A DNA stretch of 64,000 nucleotides from HGM04593 sp045647885. GTDB taxonomy: Bacteria > Bacteroidota > Bacteroidia > Bacteroidales > Bacteroidaceae. Location of the stretch: NCBI GenBank assembly GCA_045647885.1, contig JAZRMX010000019.1, forward strand, positions 5,226 to 69,225, written 5' to 3'. Positions 17,534 through 27,091 of this stretch are shown one piece after another (the first letter of the stretch is position 1; each line of letters opens with the position of its first letter). A program made the translations under genes and the position numbers. Below the pieces are notes generated by a model that was not told the DNA's origin, made no database searches, and saw nothing but the letters and a program-made list of their open reading frames with translations.

Positions 17534-19315
17534 ATGGAGAAAATTAGAAACTTTTGCATTATTGCACACATCGACCACGGTAAGTCTACACTTGCTGACC
17601 GTTTGCTCGAAACAACCAAGACCATAAACATTACCGAGGGACAGATGCTCGATAATATGGACTTGGAGAAGGAGCGCGGTATCACCATCAAGAGCCACGC
17701 CATACAGATGGAGTATATGTACAATGGGGAGAAATATATACTCAACCTCATTGACACTCCGGGACACGTGGACTTTTCTTACGAGGTTTCGCGTTCTATT
17801 GCCGCTTGTGAGGGTGCTCTGCTTGTGGTGGATGCGACACAGGGTGTGCAGGCACAGACAATCTCGAACCTTTATATGGCTGTGGACCAGGGCTTGGAGA
17901 TTATTCCTGTTATAAACAAGTGTGATATGATTAACGCTATGCCCGAGGAGGTTAAGGATGAGATTATTGACCTTATCGGCTGCGACCGTGAAGATATTAT
18001 CGAGGCTTCGGGAAAGACCGGTATGGGTGTCGAGGAAATTTTGAAGGCTGTAGTGGAGCGTATCCCTGCGCCTGTTGGTGATGAGGAAGCTCCTCTCCAG
18101 GCACTTATCTTCGACTCTGTGTTTAACTCGTTCCGTGGTATTATAGCTTACTTCAAGATAACAAACGGCGTGTTGCGTAAGGGTGACAAGGTTAAGTTCT
18201 TTAACACCGGCAAGGAGTATGATGCCGACGAGATTGGTGTCTTGAAAATGGAACTTTCTCCCCGTCAGGAATTGCGTACCGGCGATGTGGGATATATCAT
18301 TTCGGGTATAAAGACTTCGCGCGAGGTTAAGGTTGGTGATACCATAACACACATTGCAAGGCCTTGTACTTCGGCTATTGCCGGTTTCGAGGAGGTTAAG
18401 CCTATGGTGTTTGCCGGTGTATACCCCATAGAGGCTGAGGATTATGAGGACTTGCGTGCAAGCCTCGAGAAGTTGCAGCTTAACGATGCTTCGCTTACTT
18501 TCTCTCCCGAGTCTTCGGCAGCTCTTGGCTTTGGTTTCCGTTGCGGTTTCTTGGGACTTCTTCATATGGAGATTGTTCAGGAGCGTCTCGACCGCGAATT
18601 TGATATGAGTGTTATTACCACTGTGCCCAACGTTTCGTATATGGTTTACGACAAACAGGGTGGTGTGCAGGAGGTGCATAACCCCGGAGGTATGCCCGAC
18701 CAGACACTTATTGACCATATTGAGGAGCCTTACATAAACGCAAGCATCATTACCCGTGCCGAATACATTGGCCCCATTATGACTCTCTGTCTTTCAAAAC
18801 GCGGTGAGTTGCAGAAACAGGAGTTTATCACAGGTAATCGTGTGGATATTCGTTTCCTCTTGCCTCTTGGTGAGATTGTGATAGATTTCTACGATAAGTT
18901 GAAGAGTATTTCCAAGGGTTATGCTTCTTTCGATTATCACCCTGCCGGCTTCAGAACTTCAAAGCTTATCAAACTTGATATCCTGCTCAATGGCGAGCCC
19001 GTGGATGCTCTCTCAACACTTACTCACGTTGATAATGCTTACGGCCTTGGTCGTCAGATGTGTGAGAAGTTGCGCGACCTTATCCCTCGCCAGCAGTTCG
19101 ACATTGCGTTGCAGGCAGCTATCGGCACAAAAATTATTGCACGCGAAACAATCAAGCAGGTGCGTAAGGACGTAACCGCAAAATGTTACGGTGGTGACGT
19201 GTCGCGTAAACGTAAATTGCTTGAGAAACAGAAGAAGGGTAAGAAACGTATGAAACAGATTGGTAACGTAGAGGTTCCTCAGAAGGCGTTCCTTGCTGTA
19301 CTTAAACTTGACTAA
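17534..19315 (+). CDS. lepA: Elongation factor 4 (LepA) GTPase
   Basis: 593 residues from the ATG at 17534. An in-frame ATG at 17489 would add 15 residues, but LepA proteins begin with the text seen here, MEKIRNFCIIAHIDHGKST, and the upstream extension lies in leader sequence. G motifs: AHIDHGKST (G1), DTPGHVDF (G3), NKCD (G4). Later regions match LepA domains: FRCGFLGLLHMEIVQERL and the C-terminal GGDVSRKRKLLEKQKKGKKRMK basic block. LepA back-translocates or remodels stalled ribosomes and aids 30S assembly. Its TAA overlaps the next start codon (TAATG), coupling it to ftsY. Confidence 0.95.
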   Translation: MEKIRNFCIIAHIDHGKSTLADRLLETTKTINITEGQMLDNMDLEKERGITIKSHAIQMEYMYNGEKYILNLIDTPGHVDFSYEVSRSIAACEGALLVVDATQGVQAQTISNLYMAVDQGLEIIPVINKCDMINAMPEEVKDEIIDLIGCDREDIIEASGKTGMGVEEILKAVVERIPAPVGDEEAPLQALIFDSVFNSFRGIIAYFKITNGVLRKGDKVKFFNTGKEYDADEIGVLKMELSPRQELRTGDVGYIISGIKTSREVKVGDTITHIARPCTSAIAGFEEVKPMVFAGVYPIEAEDYEDLRASLEKLQLNDASLTFSPESSAALGFGFRCGFLGLLHMEIVQERLDREFDMSVITTVPNVSYMVYDKQGGVQEVHNPGGMPDQTLIDHIEEPYINASIITRAEYIGPIMTLCLSKRGELQKQEFITGNRVDIRFLLPLGEIVIDFYDKLKSISKGYASFDYHPAGFRTSKLIKLDILLNGEPVDALSTLTHVDNAYGLGRQMCEKLRDLIPRQQFDIALQAAIGTKIIARETIKQVRKDVTAKCYGGDVSRKRKLLEKQKKGKKRMKQIGNVEVPQKAFLAVLKLD

Positions 19316-20283
19316 TGAATTTTTGGAATATGGGAATATTCAGTTTTTTTACTAAAGAGAAGAAACAGGTTCTTGACCAGGGCCTGTCTAAGACCAAAGA
19401 GAGTGTTTTTGGAAAGATTGCCCGCGCAATTGTGGGAAAGACACAGGTGGACGATGAGGTTCTCGATAATCTCGAGGAGGTACTCATTACATCGGATGTG
19501 GGTGTTGAGACTACTCTCAAAATTATTGAACGTATACAGGCGCGTGCTGCACGCGACAAATATATGGGCACGGCCGAGCTTAATGCCTTGTTGAAGGATG
19601 AGATTGCGACCCTGCTTATGGAGAACAATACCGAAGATAACGGCACATTCGATTTTCCTACCACCCCCGGACAGCCTTATGTGATTATGGTTGTGGGAGT
19701 GAACGGCGTGGGCAAGACCACTACCATTGGTAAGCTTGCGCATCAGTTCAAGAATGCCGGCAAGAAGGTATATCTTGGTGCTGCCGATACATTCCGCGCT
19801 GCGGCTGTGGAACAGCTTGTGGAGTGGGGACACAGAGCCGATGTGCCTGTGATTAAGCAAGGTATGGGCAGCGACCCTGCTTCTGTTGCTTATGACACAC
19901 TCTCTTCGGCAGTGGCAAATGGTGCAGATGTTGTAATCATTGACACTGCAGGCCGCTTGCACAACAAAGTGGGACTTATGAACGAGCTTACAAAAATAAA
20001 GAATGTGATGAAGAAGATTCTTCCCACAGCTCCCAACGATGTTATGCTTGTTCTCGATGGCTCTACAGGACAGAATGCTTTTGAGCAGGCAAAGCAGTTT
20101 ACAAAGGCAACAGAGGTTACTTCGCTTGCTATCACCAAGCTCGATGGTACTGCAAAGGGCGGTGTGGTAATTGGTATCAGCGACCAGTTCAAGATTCCTG
20201 TGAAATATATCGGCTTGGGCGAGGGTATCGACCACTTGCAGGTGTTCAACCGTGCCGAATTTGTGGATTCACTTTTTGGATAA
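19315..20283 (+). CDS. ftsY: Signal recognition particle receptor FtsY
   Basis: 322 residues with the SRP GTPase NG domain: N-domain helices (KESVFGKIARAIVGKTQVDDEVLDNLEE), then the G-domain P-loop GVNGVGKTTTIGKLA, DTFRAAAVEQL, DTAGRLHNK and TKLDGTAKGG. FtsY docks SRP-ribosome complexes at the membrane. The long acidic N-terminal A domain of E. coli FtsY is absent, as usual in this phylum. The ATG at 19315 overlaps the lepA stop by 1 bp; the family start appears to be the Met at 19330 (MGIFSFF), so the first five residues may not be translated. The rimO ATG follows after 3 bp. Confidence 0.95.
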   Translation: MNFWNMGIFSFFTKEKKQVLDQGLSKTKESVFGKIARAIVGKTQVDDEVLDNLEEVLITSDVGVETTLKIIERIQARAARDKYMGTAELNALLKDEIATLLMENNTEDNGTFDFPTTPGQPYVIMVVGVNGVGKTTTIGKLAHQFKNAGKKVYLGAADTFRAAAVEQLVEWGHRADVPVIKQGMGSDPASVAYDTLSSAVANGADVVIIDTAGRLHNKVGLMNELTKIKNVMKKILPTAPNDVMLVLDGSTGQNAFEQAKQFTKATEVTSLAITKLDGTAKGGVVIGISDQFKIPVKYIGLGEGIDHLQVFNRAEFVDSLFG

Positions 20284-20286
20284 TTG

Positions 20287-21591
20287 ATGATGAGGAAGAT
20301 TTGCGTAGATGTTATAACGATGGGCTGTTCAAAGAATCTTGTCGATTCGGAACAGCTTATGCGACAACTCCGCGAGTGCGGTTACGATGTAACTCACGAC
20401 AGCGAGGAACCTTGTGGCGAGATTGCGGTTATAAATACTTGCGGCTTTATAGGCGATGCAAAACAGGAATCCATAAATATGATTCTTGAATTCTGCGAGC
20501 GCAAGGAGAAGGGGCTATTGAAAAAACTCTTTGTTATGGGTTGCCTTTCGGAACGTTATCTCAACGAGTTGAGCGAGGAGATTACCCAGGTTGATAAATT
20601 CTTTGGAAAATTCAACTGGAACGAACTCCTTGCCGAACTGAAACAGGAGTATAAGCCCGAGATTGCTTATGAAAGAGAACTTTCTACTCCTGCACATTAC
20701 GCATATCTTAAAATATCGGAGGGTTGCAACCGCCATTGCGCTTATTGCGCCATACCCATAATAACCGGAGCGCACGTTTCACGTCCTATGGAAGAGATTC
20801 TCGACGAGGTGCGCTATCTTGTTTCAAAAGGGGTGAAGGAGCTCCAGATTATTGCACAGGAGCTTACATATTATGGCATTGATATCTACAAGAAGCAGAG
20901 CATTGCAGAATTGGTAGATAGGATTTCCGATGTGGAGGGCGTTGAATGGGTGCGCTTGCATTATGCTTATCCATTACACTTCCCCGAGGACTTGTTGCGC
21001 GTGATGCGTGAAAAGAAAAATGTGTGCAAGTATCTTGATATTGCTTTGCAACACGTGAGCACAAAGATTCTCAAAAAGATGCAGCGCCACGTTACAAAGG
21101 AGGATACCTATGCTCTTATAGAAAAAATGCGTCGCGAGGTTCCGGGTATCTGCATTCGTACCACTATGATGGTGGGCTTCCCGGGGGAAACCGACAAGGA
21201 TTTTGATGAACTTGTGGAGTTTGTGAAGTGGGCAAAATTCGACCGTTTGGGAGCTTTTGCATATTGTGAAGAGGAGGGAACGTATGCTGCCGAGAATTAT
21301 CGCGACAATGTTTCAAAGAAGAAAAAACAGGAGCGCCTCGACCTTCTTATGGCTGTACAGCAGAGAATTTCCACACGCTTGAACGACGAGAAGGTGGGTA
21401 AGGAATTCAAGACTATTATAGACAGAATTGAAGGCGATTACTATATAGGTCGTACCGAGTTTGACTCGCCAGAGGTCGATACCGAGGTACTCATACACAA
21501 GAGCGAGGGCGAACTGAAGATTGGTGAGTTCTATGAGGTGCTCATTACCGATGCAACAGAGTTCGACCTTATGGGAACATTGAAAAAATAA
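20287..21591 (+). CDS. rimO: Ribosomal protein S12 methylthiotransferase RimO
   Basis: About 434 residues. The N-terminal UPF0004 domain carries three conserved Cys (MGCSKN, INTCGF, VMGCLSERY) for the auxiliary iron-sulfur cluster. The radical SAM motif is CNRHCAYC (CX3CX2C). A C-terminal TRAM domain (FKTIIDRIEGDYYIGRT) follows. RimO adds a methylthio group to the conserved Asp of S12. I chose the ATG at 20287 (an adjacent ATG at 20290 is equally possible) over the TTG at 20284. It belongs to the lepA-ftsY-rimO-HU operon. Confidence 0.95.
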   Translation: MMRKICVDVITMGCSKNLVDSEQLMRQLRECGYDVTHDSEEPCGEIAVINTCGFIGDAKQESINMILEFCERKEKGLLKKLFVMGCLSERYLNELSEEITQVDKFFGKFNWNELLAELKQEYKPEIAYERELSTPAHYAYLKISEGCNRHCAYCAIPIITGAHVSRPMEEILDEVRYLVSKGVKELQIIAQELTYYGIDIYKKQSIAELVDRISDVEGVEWVRLHYAYPLHFPEDLLRVMREKKNVCKYLDIALQHVSTKILKKMQRHVTKEDTYALIEKMRREVPGICIRTTMMVGFPGETDKDFDELVEFVKWAKFDRLGAFAYCEEEGTYAAENYRDNVSKKKKQERLDLLMAVQQRISTRLNDEKVGKEFKTIIDRIEGDYYIGRTEFDSPEVDTEVLIHKSEGELKIGEFYEVLITDATEFDLMGTLKK

Positions 21592-21603
21592 AACCAACCA
21601 TAT

Positions 21604-21879
21604 ATGAATAACAAAGAATTTATCAGCAAATTGGCAAAGCAATGCGGTACAACTCCCGCAGAGGCTGCTACAGCTGTTGAGTCATTTGTGGAGGTGATGA
21701 CGGAGTGCTTGAAGGATAATGACCAGCTTAACGTATCGAGCTTTGGAGTTCTCGAAGTGAAAATGCGTAAGGAGAGGGTTTCGGTAAACCCCAAGACCGG
21801 GCAACGCTTTTTGGTTCCGCCCAAAATTGTTCCGGCTTTCCGCCCCAGCAGTAAACTGAAAGATAAATTTAAGGATTAA
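21604..21879 (+). CDS. HU-family DNA-binding protein, 91 aa
   Basis: 91 residues, the normal HU/IHF size. It has the two N-terminal helices (FISKLAKQCGTTPAEAATAVESFVEVM), a beta segment (LNVSSFGVLEVKMRKER) and the DNA-contacting arm (NPKTGQRFLVPPKIVPAFRPS, with the RPSSKLKD end). It bends DNA as a dimer. It lies 12 bp after rimO and 15 bp before a larger HU-domain protein, so the two HU proteins are probably co-expressed and could form heterodimers (inference). Confidence 0.92.
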   Translation: MNNKEFISKLAKQCGTTPAEAATAVESFVEVMTECLKDNDQLNVSSFGVLEVKMRKERVSVNPKTGQRFLVPPKIVPAFRPSSKLKDKFKD

Positions 21880-21894
21880 GGAGGAATATAGATT

Positions 21895-22992
21895 ATGGAT
21901 GCAAAAATGAATCACTCCGACCTTACAGCCCTGTTTGCAAAAAAAGCGCAAATTTCAGGAGCAAAAGCTGAAACTTTTACTAAAGCCTTTTTCGATATTA
22001 TAATTGAGGGGCTGGAGAAAGATGGTCTTGTAAAGATAAACGGTCTTGGTACTTTCAAGGTAACCGATGTGGCAAGCCGTGAAAGTGTCGATGTTAACAC
22101 CGGCGAGAAGATAGAGATAAAGGGACACAAGAAACTGGCATTCCTCCCTGCCGAGATTCTGAAAGAGAAGGTGAACAAGCCTTTTGCAATGTTTGAGCCT
22201 GTGGAGATTGATGAGAGCTATGTTGACGAGGAGGAGCAGGAGCCTACCGATTCTGCTACGGAAGAGGGGGCTGTGGTTGCCGTTAAAGAGGAAATTTTTG
22301 AAGAAGTTGCAGATACTGAAGAGGTTGCAGAAATAACCGCTGAACCTGTTGAAGAGGTTACAGAATCTAAAGTAGTAGCAGAGCCCGAGACTGTTGAAGT
22401 GCAACAGGAGGAGATTATAGAGGAGAAAACCGAGGTGAAAGCATCAGGGATTCCCCTAGAGTCTGCTGCGCCGGTACAGGAAACCGTCAAAAGCAAGAGC
22501 CGTACATCTGTTTATGTTACAATGTTCGCTACTGTAATTGTAATTGCGCTTTTGGCAATATCGGTTCCTTCGCTGTTGGTGGTAGTTACCGGCAATAAAA
22601 AGAGTGTTGTGATTGAACAGCCCAAGGTGCCCACTGTGCCTGCCGTTGTGGAAAGCAAGGCCGTTGCCGATACTGTGGAGGTTGTTGAAGAACCTGCTAT
22701 AGTTGAAGCGCCGGTAGCAGAAGAACCTTATGTATTCAAGATGGTTGAGGAGCTTGCAGCAAAGAGTGTAGGTTCTATAAACATAGGCGATACGTTGCTT
22801 TATACTGCAAAAGGTACTATAGAGACACACATCGTTGCCGAAAATGAGACCTTGACACGCATTGCTTTGAAGTATTATGGCGACAAACGCTTGTGGCCGT
22901 ACATTGTGCAGTATAACAAACTTGCCAACCCCAATGGCCTGTGCAAGGGTATGGAGCTTGAAATACCACAATTGGAACCTGTGAAACAGTGA
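21895..22992 (+). CDS. HU domain - transmembrane - LysM fusion protein
   Basis: 365 residues in four parts. Residues 6-98 are an HU/IHF-type domain (LVKINGLGTFKVTDVASRE; NTGEKIEIKGHKKLAFLPAE). Residues 100-195 are a very acidic Glu/Val-rich linker. Residues 206-231 are a single transmembrane helix preceded by basic KSKSR, which predicts an N-in/C-out orientation. After a Val/Pro/Glu-rich spacer, residues 311-358 form a LysM-like domain (HIVAENETLTRIALKYYGDK). The design would place the HU domain in the cytoplasm on DNA and the LysM domain in the periplasm on peptidoglycan. I know that HU-plus-LysM proteins occur in Bacteroidetes; their role is not established to my knowledge. Whether the HU arm still binds DNA is not clear. 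Confidence 0.85.
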   Translation: MDAKMNHSDLTALFAKKAQISGAKAETFTKAFFDIIIEGLEKDGLVKINGLGTFKVTDVASRESVDVNTGEKIEIKGHKKLAFLPAEILKEKVNKPFAMFEPVEIDESYVDEEEQEPTDSATEEGAVVAVKEEIFEEVADTEEVAEITAEPVEEVTESKVVAEPETVEVQQEEIIEEKTEVKASGIPLESAAPVQETVKSKSRTSVYVTMFATVIVIALLAISVPSLLVVVTGNKKSVVIEQPKVPTVPAVVESKAVADTVEVVEEPAIVEAPVAEEPYVFKMVEELAAKSVGSINIGDTLLYTAKGTIETHIVAENETLTRIALKYYGDKRLWPYIVQYNKLANPNGLCKGMELEIPQLEPVKQ

Positions 22993-23072
22993 TGGTCCGT
23001 TAAACTTTCTTTAATATAACAGAGCTTAAATCTATTTTAAAAATATTAACATATTAAATAGGTATAAAGCAC

Positions 23073-23080
23073 TACTTTTG
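23073..23080 (+). promoter_or_regulatory. -7 box TACTTTTG for the moxR-bat operon
   Basis: Exact TAnnTTTG match 34 bp before the moxR ATG. It is the only good promoter box I noted before the Bat gene run, consistent with one long operon to about 32.3 kb. Confidence 0.65.
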
Positions 23081-23113
23081 GAATAAAAAACAAATAAAAA
23101 ATCATATAAGACT

Positions 23114-24109
23114 ATGAATGGTGCAATAGACATCAGAGAATTGAATGAGATGATAGAGAAGCAGAGTGGCTTTGTTACCAATCTGCTCACAGGTATGGAT
23201 CAGGTTATCGTGGGGCAGAAGCACCTTGTTGAATCGTTGCTTATTGGTCTGCTTGCCGATGGACACGTATTGTTGGAGGGCTTGCCCGGTTTGGCAAAGA
23301 CTTTGGCAATAAAGACTCTGTCCGACCTTATAGATGCCGATTTCAGCCGTATACAGTTTACTCCCGACCTCTTGCCTGCCGACGTGATAGGTACTATGGT
23401 ATATAGCCAGAAAGACGAGGAGTTCAAGCCCAAACGTGGCCCCATTTTTGCGAACTTCGTGCTTGCCGACGAGATTAACCGCGCCCCTGCAAAGGTGCAG
23501 AGTGCGTTGCTCGAAGCTATGCAGGAGCGTCAGGTGACAATAGGTAAGGATACCTTCAAGCTGCCTTCGCCTTTTCTGGTACTTGCTACACAGAACCCTA
23601 TTGAGCAGGAGGGTACATATCCCTTGCCCGAGGCACAGGTGGACCGTTTTATGCTCAAAGTGGTTATTGGTTATCCCGAACTCTCGGAGGAGAAAAAGAT
23701 TATCCGTCAGAATATTTCGGGCGAAAAGGTAGCTGTTAAGCCCATCCTTAAACCCGAGGAGATAATTGAGGCACGCAAGGTGGTGCGTCAGGTGTATCTC
23801 GATGAGAAGATTGAGCAGTATATTGCCGACATTGTGTTTGCAACACGTTACCCCGACAAGTATGGTATGAAGGAACTGAAGGAGATGATATCTTTCGGTG
23901 GTTCGCCTCGTGCTTCAATTAACCTTGCTCTTGCGGCACGCGCTTATGCCTTCATCAAGCGTCGTGGTTATGTTATCCCCGAAGATGTGCGTGCTGTTGC
24001 ACACGATGTGCTGCGCCACCGCATTGGCTTGAGCTACGAGGCCGAGGCAAGCAATATGAGCGCCGACGAGATAGTAAGTCTTATTTTGAACCGTGTAGAG
24101 GTACCTTAA
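23114..24109 (+). CDS. moxR: MoxR-type AAA+ ATPase
   Basis: 331 residues. Walker A GLPGLAKT, Walker B VLADEINRAPAK, sensor 1 LATQNPIEQEGTYPLPEAQ and the C-terminal lid (ISFGGSPRASINLALAARA) are all present. MoxR ATPases act as chaperones that mature or activate partner proteins with von Willebrand A domains. The downstream DUF58 gene and BatA/BatB, both VWA proteins, are the expected partners. It starts the operon and is separated from the DUF58 gene by only 4 bp. Confidence 0.95.
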   Translation: MNGAIDIRELNEMIEKQSGFVTNLLTGMDQVIVGQKHLVESLLIGLLADGHVLLEGLPGLAKTLAIKTLSDLIDADFSRIQFTPDLLPADVIGTMVYSQKDEEFKPKRGPIFANFVLADEINRAPAKVQSALLEAMQERQVTIGKDTFKLPSPFLVLATQNPIEQEGTYPLPEAQVDRFMLKVVIGYPELSEEKKIIRQNISGEKVAVKPILKPEEIIEARKVVRQVYLDEKIEQYIADIVFATRYPDKYGMKELKEMISFGGSPRASINLALAARAYAFIKRRGYVIPEDVRAVAHDVLRHRIGLSYEAEASNMSADEIVSLILNRVEVP

Positions 24110-24113
24110 TATA

Positions 24114-24983
24114 ATGGGAACCAGTGAACTCATAAAAAAGGTTCGCAAAATAGAAATCAAGACACGCGGTCTGTCCCACAATATCTTTGCGGGACAGTAT
24201 CACTCGGCTTTCAAAGGCAGGGGTATGTCTTTCAGCGAAGTGCGCGAGTATCAGTATGGCGACGATGTACGCGATATTGACTGGAACGTTACAGCCCGCT
24301 TCAACAAACCCTTTGTAAAGGTGTTTGAGGAGGAACGCGAGTTGACGGTTATGCTGCTGGTGGATGTGTCGCAGAGTCTCGATTTTGGTACTGTGAAGCA
24401 GACAAAACGCGATATGCTCACAGAGATTGCTGCAACCATCGCATTCGCTGCAATACAGAACAACGACAAGATTGGTGTAATCTTCTTCTCCGACACTATA
24501 GAAAAGTTCATACCTCCGCAGAAGGGGCGCAAGCACATCCTTTATATAATAAGGGAGTTGCTCAACTTTGAGCCCAAGAGCCACAGAACCGATATGAAGG
24601 TTCCTTTGCAGTTCCTCACAAACGCCATTAAGAAGAGATGTACGGCTTTTGTGCTGAGCGATTTTATTGCCGGACACGATTACAAGAATGCGCTTACCAT
24701 TGCGAACCGCAAGCACGATGTGGTTGCGGTGAGGGTGTACGACCGTCGTCTTGTGGAGTTGCCTCGCATAGGGCTTATGAAAGTGAAGGATGCCGAGAGC
24801 GGTCAGGAGATGTATATCGATACCTCTTCGGCAAAGGTGCAGAAAGCACAAAGGGAGTGGTGGAATGCGCAATGTGCTGCCATTGACGAGATTTTCAAGA
24901 AGAGCCGTGTCGATTCAGTTTCGGTGCGAACCGACCAGGATTATGTAAAAGCACTTATGTCGCTTTTTGCTATGCGTGCATAG
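24114..24983 (+). CDS. DUF58 protein with VWA-like fold
   Basis: 289 residues, cytosolic. The DUF58 hallmark GRGMSFSEVREYQYGDDVRDIDWN occupies residues about 40-62, followed by VMLLVDVSQSLDFG, a VWA/MIDAS-like strand with the DxSxS pattern (DVSQS). DUF58 proteins are almost always next to MoxR and are taken to be its client or co-factor. The gene fits tightly between moxR and a membrane protein gene. Confidence 0.9.
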   Translation: MGTSELIKKVRKIEIKTRGLSHNIFAGQYHSAFKGRGMSFSEVREYQYGDDVRDIDWNVTARFNKPFVKVFEEERELTVMLLVDVSQSLDFGTVKQTKRDMLTEIAATIAFAAIQNNDKIGVIFFSDTIEKFIPPQKGRKHILYIIRELLNFEPKSHRTDMKVPLQFLTNAIKKRCTAFVLSDFIAGHDYKNALTIANRKHDVVAVRVYDRRLVELPRIGLMKVKDAESGQEMYIDTSSAKVQKAQREWWNAQCAAIDEIFKKSRVDSVSVRTDQDYVKALMSLFAMRA

Positions 24984-25004
24984 GCTTTTTATATGTTTGT
25001 TATT

Positions 25005-26081
25005 ATGATGAAAAGATTTTTATTTGCAATATCTTTTATTCTTACCTTTTTCGCAGCATCGGCACAGAATTACGTGTCGGTGAATGCCGAGATTGATTCT
25101 TGCCAGCGACTTATAGGCGAGCAGGCAAGAATAAAGCTCAAAGTGGGCATTGATGCCGGGAAAAGTGCTCTGTTGCCCATCTTTGACAAAGAGATTGTTG
25201 AGGGTGTTGAGGTTGTGGAGAAACTTCCCAACGATACACAATACCTGAACGATGGTAAGCGTATGCTCATCACAGAGGAGTATGTGGTAACCTCGTTCGA
25301 CAGCGCGTTGTATGTGATTCCGGCATTTGAAGTGCTTGTCGATGACGAGCCTTTCTATTCCGAGGAGCTTGCAATGGCGGTGTATATGATGCCCGTGGAT
25401 ACTACAAACCTTGAACAATTTTTCCCTCCGAAAGATATATGGGCGGTGGAACTTGGATGGAACGACTATAAAAGCGCAGTCGGTTACTTCTTCCTTTTGT
25501 TGCTCTTGTCGGCTCTGCTTGCTTGGATTGTGGTGAGATATATAAATAACAAACCCATAATACGAATAGTGAAAGTGAAACCCAAACTGCCTGCTCACAT
25601 AGTGGCATTGGGCGAAATTGAGCGTATTAAAAACGACAGCTCGTGGAGAACATCGAACAGCTGCAAGGAGTATTATACAGAACTTACTGATGCGCTACGT
25701 ATATATATGAGCGAGCGTTTTGGTTTCTGCGCCACAGAGATGACTACCGAGGAGATTATTGTACATCTGTTGGAGATAAAGGACAAGGATAGCATAAAAG
25801 AGGTGCGTGAACTGCTCGAGACTTCTGACCTTGTTAAGTTTGCAAAATTCAACCCACCGATGAATGAGAACGACCGCAACCTTGAATGTGCCGTTGAATT
25901 TGTTAATGAGACTAAGCTGAAGGAAGAGGAGGTTCAGACACAACCTACAGAAAAGAGAATTGTAAATGAGCGTTCATTGCGTTCAAAAAGGTTGCTGTTG
26001 CTTGCAATTGTACTTTTGTCGTTGGCAGTTACAGGCGTGCTTGTTCTGTTCATCTGCGACCTTTATTATTTATTTAGCTAA
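25005..26081 (+). CDS. Bat-operon membrane protein of unknown function
   Basis: About 358 residues from the ATG at 25005 (an ATG at 24993 adds four residues ahead of the signal and is less likely). A signal peptide ends near AASAQN. A periplasmic domain (residues about 25-150, NYVSVNAEIDSCQRLIGEQA) resembles the first domain of BatD-like proteins. A transmembrane segment (FFLLLLLSALLAWIVV) leads to a cytosolic helical domain with CKEYYTELTDALRIYMSERFG, like the tail seen in DUF4381-type proteins, and a last transmembrane helix (LLLAIVLLSLAVTGVLVLF). Such genes sit between DUF58 and batA in many Bacteroidetes. Confidence 0.78.
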   Translation: MMKRFLFAISFILTFFAASAQNYVSVNAEIDSCQRLIGEQARIKLKVGIDAGKSALLPIFDKEIVEGVEVVEKLPNDTQYLNDGKRMLITEEYVVTSFDSALYVIPAFEVLVDDEPFYSEELAMAVYMMPVDTTNLEQFFPPKDIWAVELGWNDYKSAVGYFFLLLLLSALLAWIVVRYINNKPIIRIVKVKPKLPAHIVALGEIERIKNDSSWRTSNSCKEYYTELTDALRIYMSERFGFCATEMTTEEIIVHLLEIKDKDSIKEVRELLETSDLVKFAKFNPPMNENDRNLECAVEFVNETKLKEEEVQTQPTEKRIVNERSLRSKRLLLLAIVLLSLAVTGVLVLFICDLYYLFS

Positions 26082-26093
26082 CCAGATTGAGAT

Positions 26094-27080
26094 ATGTTTT
26101 TTTCCAAGATAGGATATTTGCTTCTTTTTATACCTCTCACAGCTTATGTTGTGTGGTATATTCTTAAAGGACGCAAATTGGAACCAACGATGAGGGTTTC
26201 AACCATTGCTCCTTTTATGAAGAATGTAAAAAGCTATAAAAACTATATTATTGACCTGCCGTTTGCATTGCGCATCTTCTGTATTGCAATGGTAATTCTT
26301 GTACTTGCCCGCCCCCAAAGCACAAACAGGTGGCAGAATACCGAGGTTGAAGGTATTGATATTATGCTTGCAATGGACGTTTCTACGAGTATGCTTGCTA
26401 TGGACCTTACTCCCAACCGTCTGGAGGCGGCAAAGCAGGTTGCTGCGGAGTTCGTGAACAGTCGTCCGAGCGATAATATTGGACTTACCATCTTTGCAGG
26501 CGAGAGTTTTACCCAATGTCCTTTGACCATTGACCACGGTGTAATGCTCAATATGCTGAATTCTGTGAAGTGCGATATTGCAGCGCAGGGTATAATAGAG
26601 GATGGTACGGCTATAGGTATGGGTATCGCAAACGCTGTGAGCCGTCTAAAGGAGAGCAAGGCTAAATCCAAGGTGATAATATTGCTTACCGACGGTTCTA
26701 ACAATCGTGGCGAAATATCACCCGAGGCGGCAGCCGAGATTGCAAAGAAATTTGGTGTCAGAATATATACCATTGGTGTGGGCACAAACGGTACAGCTCC
26801 TTATCCTTATGGTGGACAAGTTGTGAATGTGCCTGTGGAGATTGACGAGACAACACTTAACAAAATTGCTACCATTACGGATGGAAATTACTATCGTGCA
26901 ACAAGTAACTCGAAACTGAAAGAGGTGTACGAGAAAATTGACAAACTTGAGCGTACAAAGCTCAATGTCAAGGAATTCAGCACTCGCGAAGAAGAATATC
27001 AGCTTTTTGCATTGCTGGCATTCGCAGCGCTTTTGCTTGAAATTCTGTTGCGTAATACAATTCTTAAAAAAATACCCTAA
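26094..27080 (+). CDS. batA: Aerotolerance protein BatA, VWA-domain membrane protein
   Basis: 328 residues. Two N-terminal membrane segments (residues about 7-24 and 59-72) precede a periplasmic or cytosolic VWA domain with the MIDAS motif DVSTS (residues 95-99), a distal Thr and LLTDGSNNRGE. A last hydrophobic segment (LFALLAFAALLLEILL) closes the protein. In Bacteroides fragilis the bat genes affect oxygen tolerance; the complex with MoxR is thought to act on envelope proteins. It is paralogous to the next gene. Confidence 0.92.
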   Translation: MFFSKIGYLLLFIPLTAYVVWYILKGRKLEPTMRVSTIAPFMKNVKSYKNYIIDLPFALRIFCIAMVILVLARPQSTNRWQNTEVEGIDIMLAMDVSTSMLAMDLTPNRLEAAKQVAAEFVNSRPSDNIGLTIFAGESFTQCPLTIDHGVMLNMLNSVKCDIAAQGIIEDGTAIGMGIANAVSRLKESKAKSKVIILLTDGSNNRGEISPEAAAEIAKKFGVRIYTIGVGTNGTAPYPYGGQVVNVPVEIDETTLNKIATITDGNYYRATSNSKLKEVYEKIDKLERTKLNVKEFSTREEEYQLFALLAFAALLLEILLRNTILKKIP

Positions 27081-27091
27081 TATACCAAGAG

